Shown one piece after another: positions 6,921 through 14,842 of a stretch of 30,411 nt of DNA. Numbering within the stretch: the stretch's first letter is position 1; each line of letters begins with the position of its first letter. The position numbers were made by a program, and so were the translations under genes. The DNA comes from JAGWAZ01 sp050248595 (GTDB lineage: Bacteria; Bacteroidota; Ignavibacteria; OLB7). The notes beneath the pieces are model-generated. The model was given only the letters and a program-made list of their open reading frames with translations. It made no database searches and was not told where the DNA came from. The DNA is taken from contig JBFWSB010000010.1 of the NCBI GenBank assembly GCA_050248595.1, positions 1-30,411 on the forward strand. Direction: 5' to 3'.

Positions 6921-9533
6921 TCAATCCACCGGCAACCAATAGCTTAGTTTCAGAGCAAAGAACATATCGCCGGGATCACCGAGTGCGTCGATCCAATTTG
7001 TTGGATCAACATCTCCTCTCTCCTTCATATAGCCAGAGCGATCTTGTTGCCATACCAAGTAGAATGTACTGCCGGGCAACCACTCCCAACGGAGGACGAT
7101 ATTGCTCCTGAACGAACGACTAACGAAGTCAAAATTGGGAACGAGAATCTGTTCTGTGCCGTCGGTCACAGTGTAGAATGCTCCTGAGCTGTCGGCAACA
7201 ATGCGTCCATCATACGAATCAATCTCACCAGTCCCGGCTCTGGCAAGCTCACCAAAGTGATCGTACTTCCCACTTGCCACAAACGGCTCTGCATAAAGTT
7301 CCAATGTCAAGTTGGGGGTTATCGCGTAGCTGAGACGAATCTGTGTAGAGACACGTGAGAACTTCAGGTCGGAGAAGATATAGCGCCTACCGAACGTCTC
7401 CTCTCCTCCCCCATCCTGTGTGATAACATATTGTCTTGGAAGGAGTTCATTGTAATATCGAGGACTCAGTGAGAACTCCAGGCGATCTCCAAGGTTCGCC
7501 GCTAAACTGCCGGAAGTGTTGATGAACCAACCATCATCCTCGTATATCCCAAATCCGAAATGTCCACTCCACCTTGTCTTTGATCCGAAATTATTTCCCA
7601 TCCCAGCCCACGCATTAAAGAGAAGGTCTGTCTCATCCATCAACGGACCTCCTCTCGTCTTTCTGTCGCTCAAGCCATTGATCGTAGTTCCAGCACCAAC
7701 GTAGTTGTACCAGAAGTTCTGCCACGTTAGGTTACTCTGAACACTACCACTCACATATTGGCGAACCAATCCATAGTTCCAGTTTGCACTTGCATCTACC
7801 GATACATCCCAGCTTCTGAGGAGCGTACCGGGTTGATTCTCTCTGTATGTCAGATTTCCCCAGAGGTCAATATCGTCGGCACTGCTCAGACTTCCAGCAT
7901 CGTTTAGCTCGTAGTATGGTGATTCAAATGTTCCACCAATCCCATACAGCCACTCTCCCGTTTTGCGAGAGAAGGCCAACGATCCCGCATACCCTGTCAA
8001 GGTAGTACGGGTTGAATCGAACGTTACGTAGTCAGCATCAGGACGTTGAAAATAGTGGGTACTCGACCGCTGAATTCGGGAGATTGCCGACTCTGATCCT
8101 CGAACATGACTGAAGGCAAGGTTCCCTTCAAATTCATAGCTGCCTCCATCCAACCGAAGCTCCCAATCAGTTCCACCCGTAAGTGCATCTCGGGCAAGGA
8201 TGGAATTATTCGGATTCACTTCATCCATATCGCGGTGAGCGAACGTCCCAATCAAGCCAACAGTCGAAGCATCTTCACCAAACTCTTGCCGCGCCCGGGC
8301 TACGCCGTAGAATGTCAACGGTTCAACTTCATATTCTACTTCGCTCTGCGTGGTAAGGTCGGCTGTGCGAGCATACTCCCGCTCCGTAACTGCTGCAAGT
8401 GCTCCTATCGAAAGTCCGCTCGGCAAGCGTCCCGTTAGCTTAGCGGCTCCAAGTATTGTAGAGTTGTCGGGAACATCAGCGTAGATAAAATTTCCAGAAG
8501 GGTAACGGTGTGGCGAGGCTCCGATACGACGCGAGTAGTAGTGCCGTGACCCTTTGTAGGAGAAGAGTCCTGCCCCCTCCACAAAGAAGGGACGGCGCTC
8601 ACTGAAAAAGGTCTCGAAGGCTGAGAGATTCACTTCGGCTGGATCGGCCTCCACTTGACCGAAGTCAGGATTGATCGTCGCGTCGAGCGTCAAGTTCGGC
8701 CCTAAACCAATCTTTGCATCGAGTCCAACACGACCACTCAAATTCAGATCATCGACGTAAGGATTATCTGGATCAACTTCGCTCGGCAGAGTAGCACCAG
8801 CCGCTACGTATGGGAGCAACTCTACCCGAGTCGAGGGATGCACACCACGAATACCCCGAAGTTCCCCCATGCGAGAAGACCACCCGGTTTCATCTTTCGG
8901 TACAACGATCCAGTACAGATCTTCCCTCCGCTGCGGCATATAACGGTTGATGTTCAGCCCCCACACCTGCTCGTCGATGTCGTTGAATCGGAGTTGCGAG
9001 AATGGGATCCGAATTTCAGCAGTCCACCGATCTGTCCCGACCCAGGTCTTTGCCTCCCAGACAGGATCGAAGGAGTAATCACGATCATACTCACTATCGC
9101 TTCCGTGATAGTAGTCCGTTCTGACACCGGCGGCAGTGACGCTAAAGCTATATGCTGTGCGGCGGTCGCGGTAGGTATCGAGCGAGATAATGATTCTATC
9201 GGTAGCCCCGGAATTATCACGCCGGGTCACTATCTCGCTCAGATCATCAGAAGACTCAATCCACATAGTGGCCGCCACGTAGAGGTTATCCTCGTCGTAA
9301 GCGAAGAGAACTTCTGTTTGGTTCGAAGGATCGGCAAACTCTATTGGGTCTTTCTGACGAAAGTCTGTGATTCCCCTCGCCCGCTTCCAGAGTGGGTCAT
9401 TGAGCTTCCCATCAACATCGGGTTGTTCCCCCTCCAACGGGAGAGCCTCTACGAGCTTAGCCGGGGGATCGGCACGAAGAACCATTCCCGGCAGAAAGAA
9501 GAGCAGAGCAAAGAGACAGAATCGAGTACGCAT
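6921..9533 (-). CDS. DUF5916 outer-membrane protein with N-terminal CBM9-like domain
   Basis: Large secreted protein (870 residues from the ATG at 9533). A signal peptide (FCLFALLFFLPGMVLRA) is followed at about residues 30-215 by a DOMON/CBM9-like beta-sandwich (PDVDGKLNDPLWKRA, then AYDEDNLYVAATMW and WTAEIRIPFSQLRF). The rest is a DUF5916 barrel, with the signature ERRPFFVEGAGLF...YYSRRIG near residues 325-350 and many aromatic amphipathic strands up to the C-terminal LSYWLPVD. The family is widespread in Bacteroidota and Gemmatimonadota; its ligand is unknown, and carbohydrate or peptide uptake is only a guess. An upstream in-frame GTG at 9557 would add eight residues before the signal peptide; I prefer the ATG because a TATCTTTG element lies at 9545-9538, between the two starts. 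No SusC-like partner is nearby. Confidence 0.88.
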   Translation of the reverse strand: MRTRFCLFALLFFLPGMVLRADPPAKLVEALPLEGEQPDVDGKLNDPLWKRARGITDFRQKDPIEFADPSNQTEVLFAYDEDNLYVAATMWIESSDDLSEIVTRRDNSGATDRIIISLDTYRDRRTAYSFSVTAAGVRTDYYHGSDSEYDRDYSFDPVWEAKTWVGTDRWTAEIRIPFSQLRFNDIDEQVWGLNINRYMPQRREDLYWIVVPKDETGWSSRMGELRGIRGVHPSTRVELLPYVAAGATLPSEVDPDNPYVDDLNLSGRVGLDAKIGLGPNLTLDATINPDFGQVEADPAEVNLSAFETFFSERRPFFVEGAGLFSYKGSRHYYSRRIGASPHRYPSGNFIYADVPDNSTILGAAKLTGRLPSGLSIGALAAVTEREYARTADLTTQSEVEYEVEPLTFYGVARARQEFGEDASTVGLIGTFAHRDMDEVNPNNSILARDALTGGTDWELRLDGGSYEFEGNLAFSHVRGSESAISRIQRSSTHYFQRPDADYVTFDSTRTTLTGYAGSLAFSRKTGEWLYGIGGTFESPYYELNDAGSLSSADDIDLWGNLTYRENQPGTLLRSWDVSVDASANWNYGLVRQYVSGSVQSNLTWQNFWYNYVGAGTTINGLSDRKTRGGPLMDETDLLFNAWAGMGNNFGSKTRWSGHFGFGIYEDDGWFINTSGSLAANLGDRLEFSLSPRYYNELLPRQYVITQDGGGEETFGRRYIFSDLKFSRVSTQIRLSYAITPNLTLELYAEPFVASGKYDHFGELARAGTGEIDSYDGRIVADSSGAFYTVTDGTEQILVPNFDFVSRSFRSNIVLRWEWLPGSTFYLVWQQDRSGYMKERGDVDPTNWIDALGDPGDMFFALKLSYWLPVD

Positions 9534-9537
9534 GAAA

Positions 9538-9545
9538 CAAAGATA
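9538..9545 (-). promoter_or_regulatory. Possible TAnnTTTG promoter element of the DUF5916 gene
   Basis: The minus strand reads TATCTTTG, matching the Bacteroidota -7 consensus TAnnTTTG, only four bases before the ATG at 9533. If used, the mRNA would be leaderless or nearly so. No TTG is visible at the expected -33 position, so the call is weak. Confidence 0.3.
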
Positions 9546-9739
9546 CGGTGTAGGCACGTTGAATTCGAAGTTAGGACGGCAGAGCGTAGAAAGAGTTCCG
9601 GGAGAGTTGGAAGATGTGTGGAGGGCTTGCGTTTGTCGAGAGACAAAATCGTAACGTCAGATTTCTTACCGCCTTCATGCACATACCTATTCCAAACTTC
9701 CGACCGAGAGAATCTCTTTGATGAGCCAAAATCTATTTG

Positions 9740-9780
9740 AAAATAAAAACGGATTGGGAATCATAACAACTCCCAATCCG
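9740..9780 (-). terminator. Rho-independent terminator of the DUF2892 gene
   Basis: A perfect 10-bp stem, CGGATTGGGA / TCCCAATCCG (9750-9759 with 9771-9780), encloses an 11-base loop. On the minus strand the stem is followed by TTTTTATTTTC. It lies 28 bases past the stop codon of the DUF2892 gene and fits termination of that transcript only. Confidence 0.85.
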
Positions 9781-9807
9781 AAATCATAAATCTTCAATCC
9801 AAAATTT

Positions 9808-10014
9808 CTACGCCCCTTTCCCTCTGGTTGAAATTTTGAATGGCGCGTAGAGTGGGCAGAAGCTGACGAGGCTGGTTAAGAAGAAAGTGATTGCAAGTGC
9901 CCCCAAGATAATCGCGGCAGTTCCGGAAATCTGATCGGTGAAGTAGAGAATTGCTATCACGGCAGCTATCAGGATCCGAACAACTCGGTCAATTGATCCA
10001 ACATTCTTTTTCAT
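9808..10014 (-). CDS. DUF2892 (YgaP-like) small inner-membrane protein
   Basis: A 68-residue membrane protein of the DUF2892 family. The N-terminal MKKNVGSIDRVVRILIA and the C-terminal VSFCPLYAPFKIST are the family's two signatures. Two hydrophobic helices (about residues 12-27 and 32-48) are joined by a short turn. GGGAG stands 8 bases before the ATG, a good ribosome site. In other bacteria the domain occurs alone or fused to rhodanese (YgaP) and is often next to Crp/Fnr regulators and sulfur genes; its biochemical role is unknown. Here the Crp/Fnr gene lies 188 bases upstream on the same strand, with an operator-like palindrome and a promoter element in the gap, and a terminator follows. 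The likely reading is that this is a target of that regulator. Confidence 0.85.
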   Translation of the reverse strand: MKKNVGSIDRVVRILIAAVIAILYFTDQISGTAAIILGALAITFFLTSLVSFCPLYAPFKISTRGKGA

Positions 10015-10099
10015 GGCTTATCTCCCTTTTATCGTTGATGTTGACGGCAATTCCGAACGCTCTTATCGGTTCAGATTCGGTTCAGATATTGTTCAACAA

Positions 10100-10107
10100 C
10101 AAAGGTA
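10100..10107 (-). promoter_or_regulatory. Promoter -7 element TACCTTTG of the DUF2892 gene
   Basis: The minus strand reads TACCTTTG, an exact TAnnTTTG match, about 85 bases before the DUF2892 ATG. There is no TTG at -33; instead the palindrome at 10131-10144 is centred about 34 bases upstream of the element, as expected for an activator-dependent promoter. The same octamer lies upstream of aspS. Confidence 0.5.
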
Positions 10108-10130
10108 GAGGAGCAGTGAGCATCGATACC

Positions 10131-10144
10131 GTGACATTGGTCAC
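10131..10144. promoter_or_regulatory. Candidate Crp/Fnr-family operator GTGAC-N4-GTCAC
   Basis: GTGACATTGGTCAC is a perfect 5-N4-5 inverted repeat, the geometry of FNR/DNR-type sites (TTGAT-N4-ATCAA, TTGAC-N4-GTCAA). It sits between the Crp/Fnr gene and the DUF2892 gene. If transcription starts 4-7 bases after TACCTTTG, the site is centred at about -41 to -44, the class II activator position. Confidence 0.5.
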
Positions 10145-10202
10145 CATTGCTGAAAGTTTTTCGCCATCAGCCCCATCTCTCATCGACCTAAGGACAAATT
10201 CT

Positions 10203-10904
10203 TTAGTCATCTTTCTGCCTTCGGAGCATATCCGAATCCGATATTTCCACAACACCACGTCCAAGAGCGATAGATCCCTCCCGCTCAAACTCTTTCAGGA
10301 TGCGACTAATCACTTCGCGTGAGGAGCCGAGATCGGCGGCAATCTTCTCGTGGGTTGTCGTCACTCGTCCCCCCTCCATACGTTCGAGCAAGTATGCGGC
10401 GAGGCGAGCATCCAACTGTTGAAAGGCAACCTCTTCAACGATTTCGATAACGGAAGAGAGACGTTTTGAGAGGAGGCGGAAGACAAAATCGCGCCAGGGT
10501 GTGCTTCGACTAACCCAAGCGTTAAATGTACCGGAGGGAATCACTAATGCCTCGACATCAGATTCGGCAACGGCGAAGGCAGGGAATGGGATATCACTGA
10601 GAATGCAGGAGGCAGTCAGGATGCAGCTTTCACCTGGATCGATTCTATAGAGGGTGATCTCCCTCCCACTCTCACTTGTTTTATAGACTCGCGCCGTTCC
10701 GTTGAGGAGCAGAGGAATTACTCCGCAGTGATCTCCCTCCATACAGATAAAAGCCCCACGCAAGAGTGTGACCCGCGTTGCCGAACTCCGGAACTCTTCA
10801 TACTCCCCACGTTCGAGATTCGCGAGGAAAGGGAACGCTTCCTCAAACTCTCTTCCTTCCCTACGGGGAGATACGGCTCTCTCTCCTTCCAATCGTTGCT
10901 CCAT
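10203..10904 (-). CDS. Crp/Fnr-family transcriptional regulator
   Basis: DNA-binding regulator of 233 residues. Residues about 25-135 form the cyclic-nucleotide-binding-like beta-roll; residues about 160-225 are the winged helix-turn-helix, with TTHEKIAADLGSSREVISRILKEF at 182-206 as the recognition unit. The GESCILTASCILS segment (Cys94, Cys100) is a hallmark of the subfamily often paired with DUF2892 genes. Cys54 and Cys60 add two more cysteines, so redox or Fe-S sensing is possible, but the classical FNR N-terminal Cys cluster is absent. The cNMP phosphate-binding cassette is not recognisable. GAGG stands 9 bases before the ATG. The upstream gene ends 37 bases away on the same strand, so it may be read from that gene's promoter. 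It probably controls the DUF2892 gene through the palindrome at 10131. Confidence 0.92.
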   Translation of the reverse strand: MEQRLEGERAVSPRREGREFEEAFPFLANLERGEYEEFRSSATRVTLLRGAFICMEGDHCGVIPLLLNGTARVYKTSESGREITLYRIDPGESCILTASCILSDIPFPAFAVAESDVEALVIPSGTFNAWVSRSTPWRDFVFRLLSKRLSSVIEIVEEVAFQQLDARLAAYLLERMEGGRVTTTHEKIAADLGSSREVISRILKEFEREGSIALGRGVVEISDSDMLRRQKDD

Positions 10905-10941
10905 CCAGATTACCTCTCAGTTACGTGATCTTCCCCTTAAG

Positions 10942-12198
10942 TTACTTTTCCTCTACTCTTTTGCGAAATCTTCGACGAAGAGAGGTGAGTGAGTATGGAA
11001 ACGAAAGGAGCAAAAGAATTCCGAGTGAGATTGCGTGGAAGGGCACTCGACTGAACTGGGGTGAACTCTCTACAACATCTGCTCTGCTGGTTGGAATAGT
11101 GCTTGCCCAGAGGATAAAGGCATCTGCTATTGGCTCGATTCCGAATAGATATTTTGGTTCGCTGCCGAAGCTAAAGAGAAAACCAAACGCATTAATCACG
11201 CGAAGCTGTTCGATAGCCGCACGATTCTCGCCAGCAACATTCATTCCTCCAACAGCAACAATCGTTGCCGCTGGCCCCATCCCAAAGAGAAGTGGACCAG
11301 AGTCGACATCTCCCACCCCTTCACTTCCATTTGGATATTCACGTATCGCAGGAAGTCCTAAAATCTTCATGCGAAAGTTTGCACGGAACTGCCGATACTG
11401 CTCCGATGCGAGGAGAGAATCTATTTCGGGCAAGAAGCAGAGCATCAGACTTTGTGAAGACCCTCGCGCACCAACCAAAGGCATTCCATTGGTTGGATCA
11501 ACGGCGTGAGGGATCAAATCTGTAGCTTGATCGAATCGTTGCCGAGTCATCTGAACCCAACGATCAATCTCCGATTGGTAGCGTGGTGGAAGCAGCTTGT
11601 TGTACAACGCAAGTGAAGCAATCCCCACAACCGCGTCAGCAGGCCAAGCCTTGCCGGGATAGGATTGAAGGAATGGTGTCTCAGAATCACGAAAGGCGAG
11701 GGCAAGGCGTTCGGAGTTTCTTGCGAAGAGCCAATCTTCTTCTAAACTTTTCTCCAAACGTACGGCAACAATCGATCCAAGCAAATAGTTCGCCCACCCT
11801 GAATAGAACATACCCCACTGAGGATTAGAAACCTGCTGAAAGGGACGACGCCCTTCTTTTGAATCAATCCTCTGGTATGCCCACCTTGCCTCGGCTAAGC
11901 CTTTCTGTTTCAGCGTTGAATCTTGTACTCTCGACACCACATTGCACCAAGCAAGACCGTAGAGAGCGTGTAGGAAAACAAATCCTTCAGGATATCGCCG
12001 CTGCATTTCTTCAGCACTCCCCTCCCGCATTCCCTTTCGCAACCAATCGAGATGCCTCACGACTTCGTGGTGTTGGTCGGCATCAACCGGGATAGGAATG
12101 GCAGGGTTCTCGTGAAGTCGAACATTGATGAGAAGCAACCAAAGGGCAATGGGGAGAGAAATCAGTGAGTAGAAGATGAGAATGATTTTTCTGCGCAT
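10942..12198 (-). CDS. Unrecognised membrane-anchored protein with probable helical-toroid domain
   Basis: I do not recognise a named family with certainty. From the ATG at 12198 the product has 418 residues. An N-terminal transmembrane helix (IILIFYSLISLPIALWLLLI) leads into a long soluble part, and a second one (AISLGILLLLSFPYSL) lies near the C-terminus, followed by the basic tail RRRFRKRVEEK. The soluble part has helix-turn motifs rich in Trp, Gly and Pro, including HALYGLAWCN, NPQWGMFYSGWANYLLGS, PGKAWPADAVVGIASLALY, and GVGDVDSGPLLFGMGPAA. Together these suggest an (alpha/alpha)6-barrel like those in linalool dehydratase-isomerase and some glycan lyases/hydrolases; that is a fold guess only. 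The frame is open to 12315, but the extra 39 residues are not signal-like. It precedes the Crp/Fnr gene by 37 bases. Confidence 0.65.
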   Translation of the reverse strand: MRRKIILIFYSLISLPIALWLLLINVRLHENPAIPIPVDADQHHEVVRHLDWLRKGMREGSAEEMQRRYPEGFVFLHALYGLAWCNVVSRVQDSTLKQKGLAEARWAYQRIDSKEGRRPFQQVSNPQWGMFYSGWANYLLGSIVAVRLEKSLEEDWLFARNSERLALAFRDSETPFLQSYPGKAWPADAVVGIASLALYNKLLPPRYQSEIDRWVQMTRQRFDQATDLIPHAVDPTNGMPLVGARGSSQSLMLCFLPEIDSLLASEQYRQFRANFRMKILGLPAIREYPNGSEGVGDVDSGPLLFGMGPAATIVAVGGMNVAGENRAAIEQLRVINAFGFLFSFGSEPKYLFGIEPIADAFILWASTIPTSRADVVESSPQFSRVPFHAISLGILLLLSFPYSLTSLRRRFRKRVEEK

Positions 12199-12388
12199 AG
12201 CATGGGTATTATTTGTTTGAATGTGGTGAAAATGATGACAGTCTGCGTAACTCTTCATTGAGAGCATAGAGAAGGCCCGACATAGTATTCCGATCCTACC
12301 GTTGAGGGAACTCAAACCACTACCAGTTCACAAACAAAACTTTATCTTTCGGAATCACAACTATAACTGATAGCCCAAAAGACTTCAG

Positions 12389-13474
12389 ATGACTTTCAAC
12401 AGACTTCTTCTCGCACCTTTGTTGATTTTCACTTTCGTATTCAGCTCATGTGAGTACTTCATGGGGGAACCCGATATTACTTTGGAGGAAGCACGAAATA
12501 CTCTGGTTGCCTACCTAATGTTTCGTAAGCATGGTGGAGAGAATTTTGAGAAACAACTCTATCCTGACGCAAATCCTGTGATGTTTGACCCTCGAGACCA
12601 GATGATCTACTTTGCCCTACCCGAGCCAATGTGTAGTGAAGCAACCAGAGCAACGACGATGAAGAAGTATGTTGACTCTCTTGAGAAAGTAACCTGGAAC
12701 GGAAGGATACGTGACAGCATCGTAGCGGTAGGAAGATATCGTGCATACATAACCGATGAAATCGGTTGCGCTTGCCGCACTCCAGTTACGAACCTGACAA
12801 TTGACACTGCCAAGCTGTTACGCTTCCCTTACGCGAACGCAACCTACACGATTACTCTCAGAGAACTTGCTGAGAATCTCGACAACAGGTACAGCTACTT
12901 CCTCACAAAGCCTTCCACGCTGCAAAATAGTATGGCCTACTATGGTGTTCTCGTTTCAAGGAAGGAAGAACCATCCCTCACCCGGTTGGTGGATACACTC
13001 CTGCAAGAATTGCCCGACGAAGAGGAGCAACGGGAAGAACGAATTCAGAGACTTCTCGACTTTGTGAGCAATGACATTCACTCCGCAGCAGTTGACGAGG
13101 ATGGTTTCATCCCTGCCGAGCCGCCCCGACGCCCTACTGAAACGTTGATGTTCGGAGAGGGAGCCAGAGAAAACAAGTCAATTCTCTTCGCATCACTACT
13201 TGAACAGATAGGTGAAGAATACTTATTTGTGATTGTCGATTCTGACCTCTCGGTCGCAATTCCACGAGGGAATTTTCCGAAGTCAAACGGCCACATCTTC
13301 AAGTGGAGAGATAGAGAGTGGGTGAGTTGCGAACCAAGTATCCCCGGCTTCAAAATTGGTATCGACCACATTCCCGACTACTACACGTTTGCTGAGATCA
13401 CTTGGCTACAACGCCCGAGCGATCCGCAAGGATTCTATGACCCAAGAACTGCAAAGATCGTTCCTTTCCATTAG
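12389..13474 (+). CDS. Lipoprotein with degenerate transglutaminase-like domain
   Basis: Exported lipoprotein of 361 residues: the signal peptide ends FVFSSC with Cys21 as the lipidation site. Residues about 215-330 follow the transglutaminase/papain-like pattern. RIQRLLDFVSNDIH resembles the helix before the active site, and GEGARENKSILFASLLEQIGEEYLFVIV matches GxCxDKSxLLxxLLxxxGxxxxxV, except that Ala259 replaces the nucleophilic Cys. HIFKWRDREWVSCEPS matches the His...W...DP strand pair, with His302 kept and Glu315 in place of Asp. The domain therefore looks non-catalytic, a binding or scaffold role being likely. Residues 40-200 are unassigned and include a Cys-X-Cys (127-129). It converges with the 13502-14518 gene, 27 bases apart and with no terminator visible. 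The assignment rests on motif pattern, not on a search. Confidence 0.72.
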   Translation: MTFNRLLLAPLLIFTFVFSSCEYFMGEPDITLEEARNTLVAYLMFRKHGGENFEKQLYPDANPVMFDPRDQMIYFALPEPMCSEATRATTMKKYVDSLEKVTWNGRIRDSIVAVGRYRAYITDEIGCACRTPVTNLTIDTAKLLRFPYANATYTITLRELAENLDNRYSYFLTKPSTLQNSMAYYGVLVSRKEEPSLTRLVDTLLQELPDEEEQREERIQRLLDFVSNDIHSAAVDEDGFIPAEPPRRPTETLMFGEGARENKSILFASLLEQIGEEYLFVIVDSDLSVAIPRGNFPKSNGHIFKWRDREWVSCEPSIPGFKIGIDHIPDYYTFAEITWLQRPSDPQGFYDPRTAKIVPFH

Positions 13475-13501
13475 TTCACTCAGTACGAATAACCTTGAAT
13501 T

Positions 13502-14518
13502 CTACCCACCACTTCCAAAGAGATTTGAGGCGAGTCGGAACGTTACCCCTACGAAGGGGTTAATCCGGTAGTATTCAGAGTGAAGCTGTTCGTCGTCGAG
13601 TTCAATCGGAATGAACTGGTCTACTTCATACTTTGGGTTCAACCGTCTTACTTGGTGGGCAACACCCCCGAGCGAGAGAGTAATGTTCTGGTTGAACGTA
13701 ATGGCCCCTCCAACAAAGATGACAGCCTCGTTGAAATCCAAACCCAACCCACCAATCATACTCCAAGACCAATCGTGTAACCGGCTCTCTGTTGGAGTCC
13801 AGTGAAAGAAGACGGCTGGAATCAGTTCGAACAGATCTTCGCTTCGGCGTTCGGAAATCTTGTACCTCTCACTTCCACTATCCCTCACGGTTGCAAACTG
13901 CCGATGTCCGTTCAGGAGAATAGGGCTACCAAACCCGAGGCTGATCTGCCACGCTCCCCTCGTCCCCCCATCAAAAACTGTTGTCCAGGTCTTCCTCTCA
14001 CCACCTTCTCCCCTCACCCTACCAACAACCTGAACGGTCAACCGTTGCCCCGGCCCCATCTCCACAAGGTCTGCGATCTGATACTGCATCTCATCAGGTA
14101 AGGTGTTTGGCGCGGGTGGCGTGTGGTATCCAATACCTCCAGATGGTTCAGGCGATTCGCTTCGGATCGCTGACCCTGAACTGGCAGATTGAAGAGAGTG
14201 CCCTTTCTCCACTACACGTAACTCCCCAAGCATACCTCCAAGTCCTTGATCCGGTTCAACGGCAATTGCTGGTAACTCGGCATTGTCGAGAGAGATCGAG
14301 ACCTGATAGATTTCGGCAGAGTTGATGTTTGCGAGGAGGAGTGAAATTTTGGTTCTCCCCGATAGGTAGAGTGGACGCTCAACCGACGTGCCGGGCAACT
14401 GCGCCCGGAGGTCGATAACGAGACTTGCCGTTCTCTCCTTCGCCAGAGTATGAACGAAGGTGATGGCGAGAAGGAGTGGGAGCAGAAACAGCCAGAACAA
14501 CTTGATGACTCGTGACAT
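13502..14518 (-). CDS. Exported protein with predicted C-terminal beta-barrel
   Basis: Unrecognised 338-residue secreted protein. A clear signal peptide (LFWLFLLPLLLAITFVHTLA) is followed by a beta-rich domain (about residues 28-100), a Ser/Pro/Gly linker (about 105-140, with SPEPSGGIGYHTPPAP), and a C-terminal half of alternating amphipathic strands (WSWSMIGGLGLDFN, ITLSLGGVAHQV, INPFVGVTFRL) that looks like a small outer-membrane barrel. The last residues are LFGSGG, so a terminal Phe is missing. GGAGG stands 5 bases before the ATG (14524-14528), which fixes the start and is one of the few strong Shine-Dalgarno sites in the window. It faces aspS across a 324-base divergent gap. No function is proposed. 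Confidence 0.75.
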   Translation of the reverse strand: MSRVIKLFWLFLLPLLLAITFVHTLAKERTASLVIDLRAQLPGTSVERPLYLSGRTKISLLLANINSAEIYQVSISLDNAELPAIAVEPDQGLGGMLGELRVVEKGHSLQSASSGSAIRSESPEPSGGIGYHTPPAPNTLPDEMQYQIADLVEMGPGQRLTVQVVGRVRGEGGERKTWTTVFDGGTRGAWQISLGFGSPILLNGHRQFATVRDSGSERYKISERRSEDLFELIPAVFFHWTPTESRLHDWSWSMIGGLGLDFNEAVIFVGGAITFNQNITLSLGGVAHQVRRLNPKYEVDQFIPIELDDEQLHSEYYRINPFVGVTFRLASNLFGSGG

Positions 14519-14523
14519 GACGA

Positions 14524-14528
14524 CCTCC
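14524..14528 (-). promoter_or_regulatory. Strong ribosome binding site of the exported barrel protein gene
   Basis: GGAGG on the minus strand, 5 bases before the ATG at 14518. It settles the start codon and contrasts with neighbours such as aspS, pyrC and ppk, which have none. Confidence 0.7.
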
Positions 14529-14756
14529 GGTGATTGTGCGCAGTCTGAAGGGATAAACGCTCCCCGGCCAGAACATACAATGCAACAATTCGGATGTTAC
14601 CACAATGCAAAAATTGAGGGATCAAAAGAAGAAGAGATCAGAGTGAGCAGTCGGCTGATAGCAGAGCCTTCCCTCGCTCGTTGCTGTAACCTGCTATCTA
14701 CTATCCACTCTATCTCTCCCTTATCAATTCGACACTCGACAGCTACCCCTCCTCCG

Positions 14757-14787
14757 TTGCCCGCCTCTCCCCCCTTCCGTACCTTTG
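14757..14787 (+). promoter_or_regulatory. Bacteroidota-type promoter of aspS
   Basis: TTG at 14757-14759 and TACCTTTG at 14780-14787 are separated by 20 bases, within the range for the -33/-7 pair (TTTG, N17-23, TAnnTTTG). Transcription would begin near 14792, leaving a leader of about 50 bases before the aspS ATG. Confidence 0.5.
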
Positions 14788-14842
14788 TCCTCTGAAAAAG
14801 AAGAGGCAATTACCGTAATCGCATTCGAGATCAACTATCACT

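Larger units (their letters stand above)
14519..14842. other. Divergent intergenic region upstream of aspS
   Basis: The 324 bases hold the ribosome site above, an 8-bp inverted repeat GATAGCAG/CTGCTATC (14657-14664 and 14691-14698, 26-base spacer), a pyrimidine-rich stretch (about 14700-14775) and the TACCTTTG promoter. No ORF in it shows protein-like composition. Confidence 0.5.

Noticed and set aside
8838..9740. 300-codon open frame on the plus strand
   Set aside because: Antisense to the DUF5916 gene; it lacks any protein-like domain or signal and is a shadow of that gene.
10778..11509. 243-codon open frame on the plus strand
   Set aside because: Lies antisense to the crp/fnr and upstream genes; rich in Ser/Pro/Arg as expected for a shadow frame.
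14657..14698. 8-bp inverted repeat as a terminator
   Set aside because: The 26-base spacer and absence of a T-run do not fit; it may be part of a simple repeat.
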